Positions 43,077-51,898 of a stretch of DNA of 64,000 bases are shown piece by piece. Numbering within the stretch: the first letter of the stretch is position 1; each line of letters begins with the position of its first letter. Source of the DNA: Porphyromonadaceae bacterium H1. Its GTDB lineage: Bacteria > Bacteroidota > Bacteroidia > Bacteroidales > Paludibacteraceae. Location: contig BDEJ01000040.1 of NCBI GenBank assembly GCA_001653155.1, forward strand, positions 22,904-86,903, read 5' to 3'. Below the pieces are notes generated by a model. That model worked only from the letters and a program-made list of their open reading frames with translations. It was not told where the DNA came from and made no database searches. The position numbers and the translations under genes are program-made.

Positions 43077-45635
43077 TTAGGGATTTACATCTTCGAAATG
43101 CACTTCCTCAAAAGAAACCACAAACTCTACACGACGGTTTTTAGCTCTTCCGGCAGCCGTTTTGTTGCTTGCAATAGGCACAGTGGGTCCAAAACCTTTC
43201 GAAGTCATTCTCTTCTCACTGATACCTTTTTCAATAAGGTATGCCCGAACAGCAGCTGCTCTGGAATCCGACAGGTTCATATTCAGCTCCATTCGACCTA
43301 CATTGTCGGTATGACCTTGTATTTCTACATTGTAAGTCGGATTATCTTGCAGAACCTTAGCGATTTGATTCAATATCGGGAAAGACACCTTCTTAATGGT
43401 CGATTTTCCGGTATCGAATTGGATTCCTTGCATCGCCTTTTGGAACAAAGATCTGATTTCACGCTTCAGCTCAGGACATCCGTTGTTCGAAGCCACACCG
43501 GGCAGCTTGGGACATCTGTCGAGGTAGTCAGGCACTTTATCGCCATCCGTATCGCGCGGACATCCCTTTTCATCCACATATCCATAAGCCTCTTTAGGAG
43601 TTTTGGGACATTGATCGAGATAGTCGGCAACACCGTCACCATCCGTATCTTTCGGACAGCCGTTCTTATCTACAGTAGCACGGGCAATTTCAGGAGTATC
43701 CGGGCAGAGATCCAAATAGTCAAACACAGCATCGCCATCCGTATCTTTCGGACAACCTTTTTCGTCCACATGTCCACGAGCGGCAGCGGGCGTATCGGGG
43801 CATTGATCGAGGTAATCGGCAACACCGTCACCATCCGTATCCTTCGGACAACCAACACTATCCACTTCCAAACCTTCCGGTGTATCGGGGCATTCATCCA
43901 TATAATCGAAAACACCATCGCGATCGCTGTCTTTAGGACAACCCACGCTATCTATCCAGGCATAAGCCGCTTCCGGAGTATCGGGACACTGATCGAGGTA
44001 GTCGGCAACACTGTCACCATCCGTATCTTTCGGACAACCGACACTATCTACCGAAGCATAAGCCGCTTCCGGAGTATCGGGACAACGATCCAAGTAATCA
44101 GGTACACCGTCACCATCGCTGTCTATCGGACATCCTACGCGATCCACCATAACACCCAGAGGAGTATCAGGACACAAATCTTTCTTATCGGAAACTCCGT
44201 CACGATCGGAGTCTTTGTTGTTTCCGAAAACAAGATTCAAACCAACAGCCACATTCGTAGACCGGGTGCTGTAAGGTACAGGAGTCGCAGCGCTACCTGC
44301 ACTCGGTTTATAAGATGCATATTGGAAAGGCACAAAGTCTGCGGCAACAAACAGATTTACAAAACCGGCACGTACTCCTACTGCAGCTCCGATGCTACCC
44401 AATCCGTTTAGCAAGGAATAAGAAAGCGAAGCATTAAACCAGTCCACAGGACGGCCATTAACCGAAGCCGTAAACTCTTGATACAACTTGGATTTATAAG
44501 CCATTGTACGCGACAGCAAGCCAAGGCTCAATTTATCTTCGAAAAACGCATATTCGGCTCCGATATTAAGCTTGGCTGTAGTACCGGTCAGGTAAGACGA
44601 AGTAGTATGAGTAAGACCGGCTCCATCTCGCAAGGCAATCACTAAAGAATCCATTGAAGGTTTCCAATCGGGAGGCCAAGATTTAAGATGTTTGAAGTGT
44701 TTAAAGCCATCAAACTCGTGATTTTCTATATTATAGCTGACATTCTGTGCATTACCGCTCCAATTGATAAAACCCAAGTCAACTATAGCCATGGACAAGC
44801 TAAGATTTTCAATCGGTTTGAAAGTAGCTCCCAGATCAATACCGGCACCTACTCCGGATACAGACAGCAAAGTAGCTAAATTCATTTGAGGCATCTTAAT
44901 ATCCATAAAACGGGAAGCGCTGGTAAAACTCAACTGAGCAGGAACAGTGGTATTGAACTTTCCACTACCTTCCAAAGTCCATTTATCAATACCGGCAGTT
45001 AAATTGAGGTTGTTGTTCATCGAAATATTTTCGTTTCCAAGCAACAATTTCAACTTTCCACCCACAGACCAACGTTCGTCAATCTTACGAGCATATCCCA
45101 GGGCAGCTTCGGTGTACAAAGAAGCATCAACGCCCAACCCGCGCATATTAAACACATTGTTGTCAATATTGGGGGTCATATACAAAGCCAGTCTGAAAAA
45201 ATCTTTCGGCACATAGGCACCGGCTTGCATCTTTTGCGTCAAGGCGAAAGACCAATAGGCTGCGTCTCCGGAACGGAAGCCAAAACCTAAAAGATTAGCT
45301 TGAGCATCAGTATAAAAAAGAGTAGAAGGTTTCAGCAAGTTATAAACTCCATCTACATTATTGTACTGCGGATGCAAGAAAGAAACCGTTTGTCCGTTGC
45401 GATTATACACCAAATCCTTCAAAGCGAAAGAATTATTAAACACTCCGAACTGAGTATAACCCAGTATGGGCAAACTAATATAAAAGTCTCCCGAAGGCTG
45501 GAAGGAAGGATTCAAATAATGCCTTACAGGAGTATTTTCCAAGAAATACAAAGTATTCACTTGTTGTGCTCTCAGTCCCAAAGAGAAACTCCCGAATAGG
45601 CACAATCCAATAATTAATCTATATACTTTATTCAT
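43077..45635 (-). CDS. DUF5723-TSP3-OmpA outer-membrane protein
   Basis: This is a ~852-residue protein; the start at 45635 (MNKVYRLIIGLCLFG) gives a signal peptide ending GLRAQ, with an upstream ATG three codons earlier. Residues ~25-450 are a DUF5723 barrel (YFLENTPVRHYLNPSFQPSGDF). Next come eight calcium-binding TSP3-type repeats (D-x-D-x-D-G and CPDTP motifs, ~31 residues each), then an OmpA peptidoglycan-binding domain with VEIQGHTDNVG and LSDSRAAAVRAYLIEKG. It should span from outer membrane to cell wall with a rigid calcium-dependent stalk. The 562-residue lipoprotein gene ends almost at its start, so the two are a translationally coupled pair. Confidence 0.92.
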   Translation of the reverse strand: MNKVYRLIIGLCLFGSFSLGLRAQQVNTLYFLENTPVRHYLNPSFQPSGDFYISLPILGYTQFGVFNNSFALKDLVYNRNGQTVSFLHPQYNNVDGVYNLLKPSTLFYTDAQANLLGFGFRSGDAAYWSFALTQKMQAGAYVPKDFFRLALYMTPNIDNNVFNMRGLGVDASLYTEAALGYARKIDERWSVGGKLKLLLGNENISMNNNLNLTAGIDKWTLEGSGKFNTTVPAQLSFTSASRFMDIKMPQMNLATLLSVSGVGAGIDLGATFKPIENLSLSMAIVDLGFINWSGNAQNVSYNIENHEFDGFKHFKHLKSWPPDWKPSMDSLVIALRDGAGLTHTTSSYLTGTTAKLNIGAEYAFFEDKLSLGLLSRTMAYKSKLYQEFTASVNGRPVDWFNASLSYSLLNGLGSIGAAVGVRAGFVNLFVAADFVPFQYASYKPSAGSAATPVPYSTRSTNVAVGLNLVFGNNKDSDRDGVSDKKDLCPDTPLGVMVDRVGCPIDSDGDGVPDYLDRCPDTPEAAYASVDSVGCPKDTDGDSVADYLDQCPDTPEAAYAWIDSVGCPKDSDRDGVFDYMDECPDTPEGLEVDSVGCPKDTDGDGVADYLDQCPDTPAAARGHVDEKGCPKDTDGDAVFDYLDLCPDTPEIARATVDKNGCPKDTDGDGVADYLDQCPKTPKEAYGYVDEKGCPRDTDGDKVPDYLDRCPKLPGVASNNGCPELKREIRSLFQKAMQGIQFDTGKSTIKKVSFPILNQIAKVLQDNPTYNVEIQGHTDNVGRMELNMNLSDSRAAAVRAYLIEKGISEKRMTSKGFGPTVPIASNKTAAGRAKNRRVEFVVSFEEVHFEDVNP
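43475..44217 (-). repeat. Eight TSP3-type tandem repeats in the OmpA gene
   Basis: Eight consecutive units of about 90-100 bp encode D-T-D-G-D-x-V-x-D-Y-L-D-x-CPDTP blocks ending in GCP. Units 2-3 and 5-7 are nearly identical at DNA level, so copy number could change by recombination. Confidence 0.9.
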
Positions 45636-45646
45636 TGCCGTCATTT

Positions 45647-47335
45647 TTATTTATTTAGAGAATGCTTTCCTTTTACGAATAAACCTAATTTTATATCCAA
45701 TGTATTTTGCTTCATCAAATGCAGTTTATGCTGCAGTTTATCCTTGTCTTCCGAGTTAAACAAGAATTCAAAGGAAATTTTGTCTGTTTTTCTTAACACT
45801 TGTTCTATCTGATTTGCAGTCAATTGGATATCAACATTCTGTTCAACAGCTTCAAGAACTTTCCCGTCATCATCCAACTTAGGCAAAGTTAAAAGATGGT
45901 ATTTCGACTCTAAAGGAGGATTAGCAACAAGTTCTTGATCGGATTTATCCAAAAACTTCATTGTGCATAAAGAATTCACCGGTAAGCCGTTCGTGATTTT
46001 AAATCGGAACAAAACCGTATCGGGCTTAAAGCCTTCTTTTTCTAAAGAATTCAGGTAATAGTTTATGGAGTCACCAACATGATCCGAAACAACTTCTTTG
46101 TATGAATAATAACTTTTTTCACCAACGTGGAAGGGAATTTTAGCCAAAGCTACAACTTTCAATTTGGCATCAGGGGTTATAAACGCAGGATGCCCATCGG
46201 AAGATGCTGCCTGAACCTTCAACATATATTTATATTCCATAACATTCGGAACCATATCTTTATCAAAAAACTTATAAGTTCCGCCATTATCTTTATCTAT
46301 CAAATCAGAAGAAACCATCGGAGCATCTCCGTATTTTTTCACTCGATTAATCGTGAATTTAGTGGCTCGAGATCCATTAAAATCAGCAAAAATTGCAGCT
46401 GCAGGATTATTGTTCACATAAGCCTTCACATAAGAGATGTCATAAGTAGCCTCTATACCGGTATTGTTAACAACGGTAATATAGATCATCGGGTTCAGAT
46501 ACTTAATACGTCCATCAAAGGCATCGGGGATCGAATATTTATATTTATTTACATTCGCATCAACAGCCGCCAATTTAAAACGACCAAAAGCAACTTTATA
46601 ATCGAATTTCGAAATTTCAAAGCCTATCTTTATCTGAGAAGAAGGCTGAATGGTGACCCCTCCTGCAGGAGCCTCCACTGTTATTGATTCGATCAGGAGT
46701 TTCACACCTTCGCTATTACCCAGCTTGTTACGATGTACAACATTGGCAAAGCGTATATCAGCAGCCTCTCCAAGTTTACTGAATGTAACACTACTCTTCA
46801 CTTTCTTTCCCTGAGCATCTTGCAGTTCAGGATATAACAAGGAGAAATCAATCTTTATTTTTTTGAAGTTAAATGTAGCGTTAGTCATTAATTTCAGTTT
46901 GAAATTAATATCGTTTATATATACACTATCAACACTTACGTCACTGGTACCAGCCGTTTCCGTAAAATTAAGCACAAATTTCTGATTTATTGTAATTCCT
47001 TTCTGACTGTTTGCCGGAATAACAATGGGGACACCAGCAGGGGTGTTATAAACAAACTCTTTAGGTAAAAACTCAATGGGTTTGGGCTGGAATTCAATGC
47101 TGTCTTTCTGTTGCCAAATGACATCATCACCTTCTATCACAAATTCTTTATTTGTCAACATATTCACTATTTCCTCTACCGTAGCAGAAGCACTTGCTAT
47201 CGGCAAAGTTAAAGCACCTTTCAATTGCATGTCTTTCGATACATTCGCTAAATCCACGTCATTGGTACAAGACGTGATAAAAAACGAACTCACAATCACT
47301 GCAAATAAATATTTGCCAATTGTTTTTCTTTTCAT
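45647..47335 (-). CDS. Large lipoprotein of unknown function, partner of the OmpA protein
   Basis: This is a 562-residue lipoprotein with a signal peptide and lipobox FFITSC (Cys at about residue 23). The mature part is nearly all beta strands, in several Ig-like units (TINQKFVLNFTETAG, VTIQPSSQIKIGFEISKFDYKV, DTVLFRFKITNGLPVNSL), with no recognisable catalytic motif. Its stop is 2 bp before the MTAMNK start of the OmpA-type gene, or 11 bp before MNK, so the two are made together. I do not recognise the family. A surface or periplasmic scaffold for the OmpA/TSP3 protein is a reasonable guess. Confidence 0.8.
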   Translation of the reverse strand: MKRKTIGKYLFAVIVSSFFITSCTNDVDLANVSKDMQLKGALTLPIASASATVEEIVNMLTNKEFVIEGDDVIWQQKDSIEFQPKPIEFLPKEFVYNTPAGVPIVIPANSQKGITINQKFVLNFTETAGTSDVSVDSVYINDINFKLKLMTNATFNFKKIKIDFSLLYPELQDAQGKKVKSSVTFSKLGEAADIRFANVVHRNKLGNSEGVKLLIESITVEAPAGGVTIQPSSQIKIGFEISKFDYKVAFGRFKLAAVDANVNKYKYSIPDAFDGRIKYLNPMIYITVVNNTGIEATYDISYVKAYVNNNPAAAIFADFNGSRATKFTINRVKKYGDAPMVSSDLIDKDNGGTYKFFDKDMVPNVMEYKYMLKVQAASSDGHPAFITPDAKLKVVALAKIPFHVGEKSYYSYKEVVSDHVGDSINYYLNSLEKEGFKPDTVLFRFKITNGLPVNSLCTMKFLDKSDQELVANPPLESKYHLLTLPKLDDDGKVLEAVEQNVDIQLTANQIEQVLRKTDKISFEFLFNSEDKDKLQHKLHLMKQNTLDIKLGLFVKGKHSLNK

Positions 47336-47537
47336 AAATTTTTAATGATTAATTTTTAATAAAATATTAAGATGTAAAATAAGCCTGAACTCTTGTTAGC
47401 ATATAACACTTTTTATAAAAAATATGTTCACAAGGCAGACCACATAAAGCAAAAACTATTCCAAAAAAAGAGAAGCGAGTCGGTATAGAGCAATATCAAT
47501 TACTAAAAATGAATGCCGATTTGTCTTCCATTAGTAT

Positions 47538-48058
47538 TTAACAATTGAAAATAATTACTTGTTTGCCTGCATTCACTTCTCCATCAACTCCAAAGGGAAT
47601 AATACATCTTGGTGCTGCATGACCGATATTCAAGTTATAGACAATAGATAAATCCTTATTAGAAATCTCCTCTAACAAAATTTTCTTGTACTCATCATAA
47701 TATGTTTCGTTTTGAGGTTTTCCAACCCAAACACCTGAAAGCACATCAAATATCCCATACCTTTTTAAAGTGCCAATCATTTTTCTGAATAAGTCCGGAG
47801 CAGGTTTTTCCTCATCAATCTCTAACAAGAAAATTTTATTTTTTCAATCTTCAAGTTTGGGGAATAAATTATATTTATTGCAAACAGATTCCGTATCATC
47901 GACTCCAGGCAACCTCCTAAAATCTTACCCTTAAATATTGGCTTGTCGCACATAAAATCACGTCAATTGAATGATCCTTAAAAGCCGTTAACAGATCATC
48001 CGCTCTACTTTCGGGATGATTTTTTACAAAGGCAACACCTGCGCTGCACCTCCATTAC
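47538..48058 (-). pseudogene. S66 family LD-carboxypeptidase (MccF-like), decayed
   Basis: Three pieces of an S66 peptidase can be read on the minus strand. AGVAFVKNHPESRADDLLTAFKD-like text near 48040-47960 is the region before the nucleophile. After a gap of ~100 missing residues, PIFKGKILGGCLESM continues to a stop near 47848. A frameshift near 47850 then leads to FLLEIDEEKPAPDLFRKMIG and the intact C-terminus ending GKQVIIFNC at 47538. The nucleophile Ser region is gone, so the enzyme is dead. S66 enzymes cut L,D-bonds in murein peptides or, as MccF, microcin C. The piece resembles low-GC Firmicutes proteins. Confidence 0.82.
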
Positions 48059-48061
48059 ATA

Positions 48062-48436
48062 CTACATCTGAAATGCCGTTATCCAAAAACATATTCCGGC
48101 TATAAGTGAAAGCGGAGTCATAACATATTTTTCTTTCCTACTTTTTGAAATCATGTTCATAATAGTATTCAAAGATAGGTAAGCTGCAAAGAAGAAACAA
48201 ATATATTTAGTAACCTTAAAAGACAACCATAAGGAAATAAAACCTCCGGCTTGCAAAATAATTATCATTGCAAAAATTTGGATAGCCACCGAAATGACTG
48301 CCGCAACTCTCAATTTCTTAGGTAAGATTTTATGTTGTCCACCCATTGTAAATTTGCCCAAAGGCAAACCGCAAGCAACAAGAACTGTCATAATTGCTAT
48401 AACTCCAAATAATACTGCACCTAATATTGAAAGCAT
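48062..48436 (-). CDS. Small four-helix membrane protein, Firmicutes-like
   Basis: This is a 124-residue protein with four predicted transmembrane segments (MLSILGAVLFGVIAIMTVLVACG, VAAVISVAIQIFAMIIIL, YICFFFAAYLSLNTIM and LSLIAGICFWITAF) and short charged loops with LGKFTMGGQHKILPKKLR. I do not recognise a function. The gene is AT-rich and has a GGGAGA ribosome site 10 bp before its ATG, unusual for Bacteroidota. It belongs to a small imported cassette with the decayed S66 gene and the SnoaL-like gene. Confidence 0.75.
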   Translation of the reverse strand: MLSILGAVLFGVIAIMTVLVACGLPLGKFTMGGQHKILPKKLRVAAVISVAIQIFAMIIILQAGGFISLWLSFKVTKYICFFFAAYLSLNTIMNMISKSRKEKYVMTPLSLIAGICFWITAFQM

Positions 48437-48518
48437 AAATCAATATTCTCCCTTCGCAAAATACAAAAATTTCAGTTACTTCATCAACTACAAATCCAAG
48501 CTTATTAAAAGCTGATAT

Positions 48519-48929
48519 TTATACCGGTTTAATCAAACCATTTTCAAAAAACGCTTCAAATGTTCTCGCGACACCACTATGCTCAACAATCTTACCATCA
48601 AGAATTTTATCGATATTTATACCTGTTATTTCTATAACTTTGTTTGTTGGTGTTATTCCTATAAATTCACCTTTATGAGTTCCTCTCATGATAAATTCTG
48701 ATACGACATAACTTTTATCTTCATATTGATTATAAATCTTCATTGCAAAATCAGGATAAGTTTCTCTTACTGCTAAAAAATGCTCTTTCATCCCTTCAAC
48801 TCCAAGATGCATCCTCTTTTGCCCATCTCTTTGAGTACAATTTTCCGAAATGTATCTACTAAACTCATCAAATTGATTTTCAGTTGCAATTACCTCGTAG
48901 AAGTATTTAACAATCTCCTTGTTCTCCAT
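48519..48929 (-). CDS. SnoaL-like (NTF2-fold) ester cyclase family protein
   Basis: This is a 136-residue cytoplasmic NTF2-fold protein. Text is typical of SnoaL-like polyketide cyclases and limonene-hydrolase relatives: IVKYFYEVIATENQFDEFSRYI, HLGVEGMKEHFLAVRETYPDF and MRGTHKGEFIGITPTNKVIEITGINI. Such small proteins often act as isomerases or lyases, but the substrate is unknown. A strong AGGAGGG ribosome-binding site 7 bp upstream of the ATG (48936-48942) is Firmicutes-like and foreign here. The gene starts 23 bp before the serS stop. Confidence 0.82.
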   Translation of the reverse strand: MENKEIVKYFYEVIATENQFDEFSRYISENCTQRDGQKRMHLGVEGMKEHFLAVRETYPDFAMKIYNQYEDKSYVVSEFIMRGTHKGEFIGITPTNKVIEITGINIDKILDGKIVEHSGVARTFEAFFENGLIKPV

Positions 48930-48935
48930 CCTATA

Positions 48936-48942
48936 CCCTCCT
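48936..48942 (-). promoter_or_regulatory. Strong Shine-Dalgarno of the SnoaL-like gene
   Basis: The minus strand reads AGGAGGG, 6 bp upstream of the ATG at 48929. Other genes in this window lack such strong sites, which supports foreign origin of the cassette. Confidence 0.65.
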
Positions 48943-48952
48943 AAATTTTAAT

Positions 48953-50224
48953 TTACTGAATCAAGTCAAAGCCCGTATAAGGAACAAGTACTTGGGGAAT
49001 TCTGATACCCTTTTCGGTCTGATTATTCTCCAACAACGCAGCCACAATTCTTGGTAAGGCTAAAGCGCTTCCATTCAAGGTATGGCAAAGTTGTATTTTT
49101 TTATCTGCCGTACGATAACGGCATTTTAAGCGATTGGCCTGATAAGCCTCGAAATTAGACACGGAACTCACCTCCAACCAACGTTTTTGAGCAGCTGAGA
49201 AAACCTCAAAATCAAAAGTTAATGCCGAAGTGAAGCTCATATCTCCTCCGCAAAGTCGCAGGATACGCCAAGGCAGCTCCAAACATTCAACCAAAGTTCG
49301 TACATAGTTCACCATTTCTTGGAGTGACTCATAGGAGTGCTCCGGCTTGTCGATGCGCACAATTTCAACTTTATCAAACTGGTGCAATCGATTCAATCCC
49401 CGTACATCTTTCCCATAGGAACCCGCTTCGCGACGGAAACAGGCAGAATAGGCCGTGTTTTTTACAGGCAGATCTTTTTCATCCAGAATAACATCACGAT
49501 ATATGTTTGTGACGGGCACCTCCGCCGTTGGTATCAAATACAAGTCATCCAAACCGATATGATACATTTGCCCCTCTTTATCAGGCAATTGGCCCGTCCC
49601 ATAGCCGGAGGCTGCGTTTACGACATAAGGAGGTTGCACTTCTACATAACCGGCTTTCTGAGCCTCATCCAAGAAGAAATTGACAAGCGCTCGCTGCAAA
49701 CGAGCTCCTTTTCCTTTGTAAACGGGGAAACCCGCTCCCGATATCTTAACCCCCAGCTCAAAATCAATTAAATCGTATTTCTTAGCCAAATCCCAGTGTG
49801 GCAAGGCAGTAGCGGGAAGTTCAGGCATATGTCCACCCTGAGACTCCACCTTATTATCTTCGGCAGACTTCCCTTCAGGAACAGTATCGTGCGGAGTATT
49901 AGGAATTTGACAGAGCAGCTCTGTGAGTTTCTGCTCTAATTCGTTTTGACGTTCAGCCAGGACTTTGAGTTTCTCTTTTAAATTGTGAGTTTTCTCCTTC
50001 GCCGCATTTGCCTCCGCTCCCTTACCTTGCTGAAACAGTAAGCCTATTTCTTTCGATATCACGTTCATTTCAGCTGCAGCTTCATCCGCCTGCATCTGAG
50101 TTTGCTTGCGCAAAGCGTCCAGATCGACAACCTCTTTAACAATATCTTTTGCCTCAAAGCCTTTCTTTTCCAAGCGTTTGACAACGTCCTCTACATTCTC
50201 AGTTATATACCTTAAAGTAAGCAT
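48953..50224 (-). CDS. serS: Seryl-tRNA synthetase
   Basis: This is a 423-residue class II synthetase. The N-terminal ~110 residues form the tRNA-binding coiled coil (ADEAAAEMNVISKEIG, LKVLAERQNELEQKL). Motif 2 is the FRREAGSYGKDVRGLNRLHQFDKVE stretch and motif 3 is LNGSALALPRIVAALLEN. The serine/ATP site text LIPTAEVPVTN is also present. The length is normal. Its transcript precedes the imported cassette. Confidence 0.97.
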   Translation of the reverse strand: MLTLRYITENVEDVVKRLEKKGFEAKDIVKEVVDLDALRKQTQMQADEAAAEMNVISKEIGLLFQQGKGAEANAAKEKTHNLKEKLKVLAERQNELEQKLTELLCQIPNTPHDTVPEGKSAEDNKVESQGGHMPELPATALPHWDLAKKYDLIDFELGVKISGAGFPVYKGKGARLQRALVNFFLDEAQKAGYVEVQPPYVVNAASGYGTGQLPDKEGQMYHIGLDDLYLIPTAEVPVTNIYRDVILDEKDLPVKNTAYSACFRREAGSYGKDVRGLNRLHQFDKVEIVRIDKPEHSYESLQEMVNYVRTLVECLELPWRILRLCGGDMSFTSALTFDFEVFSAAQKRWLEVSSVSNFEAYQANRLKCRYRTADKKIQLCHTLNGSALALPRIVAALLENNQTEKGIRIPQVLVPYTGFDLIQ

Positions 50225-50374
50225 CTTAAATTGAATTTTATTAATTTAAAAGTCGGCCTGCAAAAGGCGACTAACAAAAGTTACAAAAATAAAAAAAATC
50301 TCTTAATCATTTTACAACTCGCTGCAAAACGACAAGAGATTTTAATTTAGGGGATGTTTGGTTATATCAAGTCC

Positions 50375-50638
50375 TTAATTAGCTTCAATGGGATTAACCG
50401 AAACATATGACTTATTGTTTCTTTTCTTCCGGAACTGAACAATTCCATCAACCAAAGCAAAAAGAGTATGATCTTTACCCATACCTACATTTTCACCCGG
50501 ATGGTGCACGGTTCCACGTTGGCGAACAACAATGTTACCTGCTTTGGCAAACTGACCGCCATAAACTTTTACTCCAAGTCGCTTACTTTCCGATTCGCGA
50601 CCGTTTTTCGAACTACCTACACCTTTCTTATGTGCCAT
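50375..50638 (-). CDS. rpmA: 50S ribosomal protein L27
   Basis: This 87-residue protein begins [24 protein letters not shown] and has the family text [27 protein letters not shown]. It lacks the N-terminal cleavage extension found in Firmicutes L27. L27 sits near the peptidyl-transferase centre. It is translated from the rplU-rpmA transcript, 20 bp after rplU. Confidence 0.97.
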   Translation of the reverse strand: MAHKKGVGSSKNGRESESKRLGVKVYGGQFAKAGNIVVRQRGTVHHPGENVGMGKDHTLFALVDGIVQFRKKRNNKSYVSVNPIEAN

Positions 50639-50658
50639 TTTCTCTAAATTTTATCGAA

Positions 50659-50973
50659 TTAAGCTACTACTTCTTTAATTAAAAGTTCTGTAAAGTTTTG
50701 ACGGTGACCGTTGCGTTTGCGATAGCCTTTGCGACGTTTTTTATGAAAAACAATCACTTTTTCGCCACGTACATGCGACAAGACTTCTGCCACTACTTTT
50801 GCTCCCTCAACAACAGGAACTCCAACGGTTACAGCACCGTCTTTATCAACCAACAAAACTTTGTCGAACTCAAGCTGAGAACCTCTCTCGGCTTCTTCCA
50901 TACGATGAACGAACAGTTTCTTTCCGGCTTCAACCTTGAACTGCTGTCCTAAAATTTCTACAATTGCGTACAT
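50659..50973 (-). CDS. rplU: 50S ribosomal protein L21
   Basis: This is a 104-residue protein with [46 protein letters not shown] and the C-terminal [20 protein letters not shown]21 binds 23S rRNA. It is the first gene of the rplU-rpmA operon; a promoter and a small leader hairpin lie upstream. Confidence 0.97.
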   Translation of the reverse strand: MYAIVEILGQQFKVEAGKKLFVHRMEEAERGSQLEFDKVLLVDKDGAVTVGVPVVEGAKVVAEVLSHVRGEKVIVFHKKRRKGYRKRNGHRQNFTELLIKEVVA

Positions 50974-50998
50974 TAAATTTATTATATAAAATTACATC

Positions 50999-51014
50999 GG
51001 TAAGGTGAGTTACC
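50999..51014 (-). promoter_or_regulatory. Leader hairpin upstream of rplU
   Basis: GGTAA at 50999-51003 and TTACC at 51010-51014 give a 5-bp stem with a 6-nt loop in the rplU 5' leader, about 25 bp upstream of the start. It could be a site for autoregulation by L21, but the stem is short and the idea is untested. Confidence 0.3.
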
Positions 51015-51061
51015 TCTTGTCGGGCATTGCTTCTTTTGTACCTACTCCGAAAATCAGGGCG

Positions 51062-51092
51062 CAAAGTTACATATTTTTCACTTCACCACCAA
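51062..51092 (-). promoter_or_regulatory. Promoter of the rplU-rpmA operon
   Basis: On the minus strand TTG, a 20-bp spacer and TAACTTTG at 51069-51062 match the Bacteroidota -33/-7 pattern. The leader to the rplU start is about 80 nt. Confidence 0.7.
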
Positions 51093-51124
51093 AAAACTCA
51101 AAAGAACAGTAAAAAATTGCAGTC

Positions 51125-51892
51125 TTAATCCTGGTTATCGGCTTCAGCTAACTCCCTATCAACCAGAATACGTCCACAATATTCACATACAATAATTTTC
51201 TTGTGAAGTTTAATATCCATCTGCCGCTGAGCAGGGATTTTATTAAAACAACCTCCACAAGCATCACGCTCAACAACAACAACCCCCAGGCCGTTCCGAG
51301 CATTTTTACGAATACGCTTAAAAGCCGTTAGCAAGCGGGGTTCTATCTTGGCTTCAATTTCTTTTACTTTCTCTCTTAGCTTTTCTTCTTCTTGCTTTGT
51401 TTCTCCGATAATCTCGTCCAGCTCACCTTTTTTCTGCTCCAAGTCCAACTTACGCTCAGCAAGTTGAGACGAGGCATTCTGCTGTTCCTCCGACTTGTGT
51501 TCTTTTACTGCCGTGAATTCACGTATGCGTTTCTCACACAATTCGATCTCTAAAGTCTGGAACTCAATTTCCTTGGAGAGGTTATCGTACTCACGATTAT
51601 TCCGAACATTTTCGCGTTGTTCTTCATATTTTTTTATCTTAGCAAGAGCCTCTTCTATTTCTATTTTCTTTTGACTAATAGCGGCCGTAACATCTGCTAT
51701 TTCAGCACTAAAATTCTCCAAGCGCGTAGTAAGACCTACGATCTCATCCTCTAAATCCTGCACTTCCAAGGGGAGTTCGCCTCTCAGAGTTTTGATTTCA
51801 TCTATATTTGAAACAACTCTTTGAAGATTGTACAAGGCATGCAGTTTGTCTTCTACGGTTATTTCTTGCTCTACTTTTGTTGCTTTAGCCAT
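51125..51892 (-). CDS. Zinc-ribbon coiled-coil protein (CT398-like, DUF164 family)
   Basis: This is a 255-residue protein that is a coiled coil from about residue 40 to 200 (Glu/Lys/Arg-rich heptads). It ends in a zinc ribbon: ACGGCFNKI and later VCEYCGRILVD supply two CxxC pairs. The family is widespread in bacteria and is linked by context to RNA and secretion, without a settled role. It is 6 bp downstream of the Nif3-like gene, so the pair is co-transcribed. Confidence 0.9.
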   Translation of the reverse strand: MAKATKVEQEITVEDKLHALYNLQRVVSNIDEIKTLRGELPLEVQDLEDEIVGLTTRLENFSAEIADVTAAISQKKIEIEEALAKIKKYEEQRENVRNNREYDNLSKEIEFQTLEIELCEKRIREFTAVKEHKSEEQQNASSQLAERKLDLEQKKGELDEIIGETKQEEEKLREKVKEIEAKIEPRLLTAFKRIRKNARNGLGVVVVERDACGGCFNKIPAQRQMDIKLHKKIIVCEYCGRILVDRELAEADNQD

Positions 51893-51898
51893 ATATAT

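Noticed and set aside
43475..44217. Regular ~95-bp repeats that could look like a CRISPR array
   Set aside because: They are the coding TSP3 repeats of an in-frame protein, with no short identical repeat/unique spacer pattern.
43068..44411. 447-residue plus-strand ORF with repeated FRTT/VTIRI text
   Set aside because: It is antisense to the TSP3-OmpA gene; its repeats are just the reverse reading of the TSP3 repeats.
48062..48929. Possible toxin-antitoxin pair
   Set aside because: The two genes are a four-helix membrane protein and an NTF2-fold protein with unrelated spacing; nothing fits a known toxin or antitoxin.
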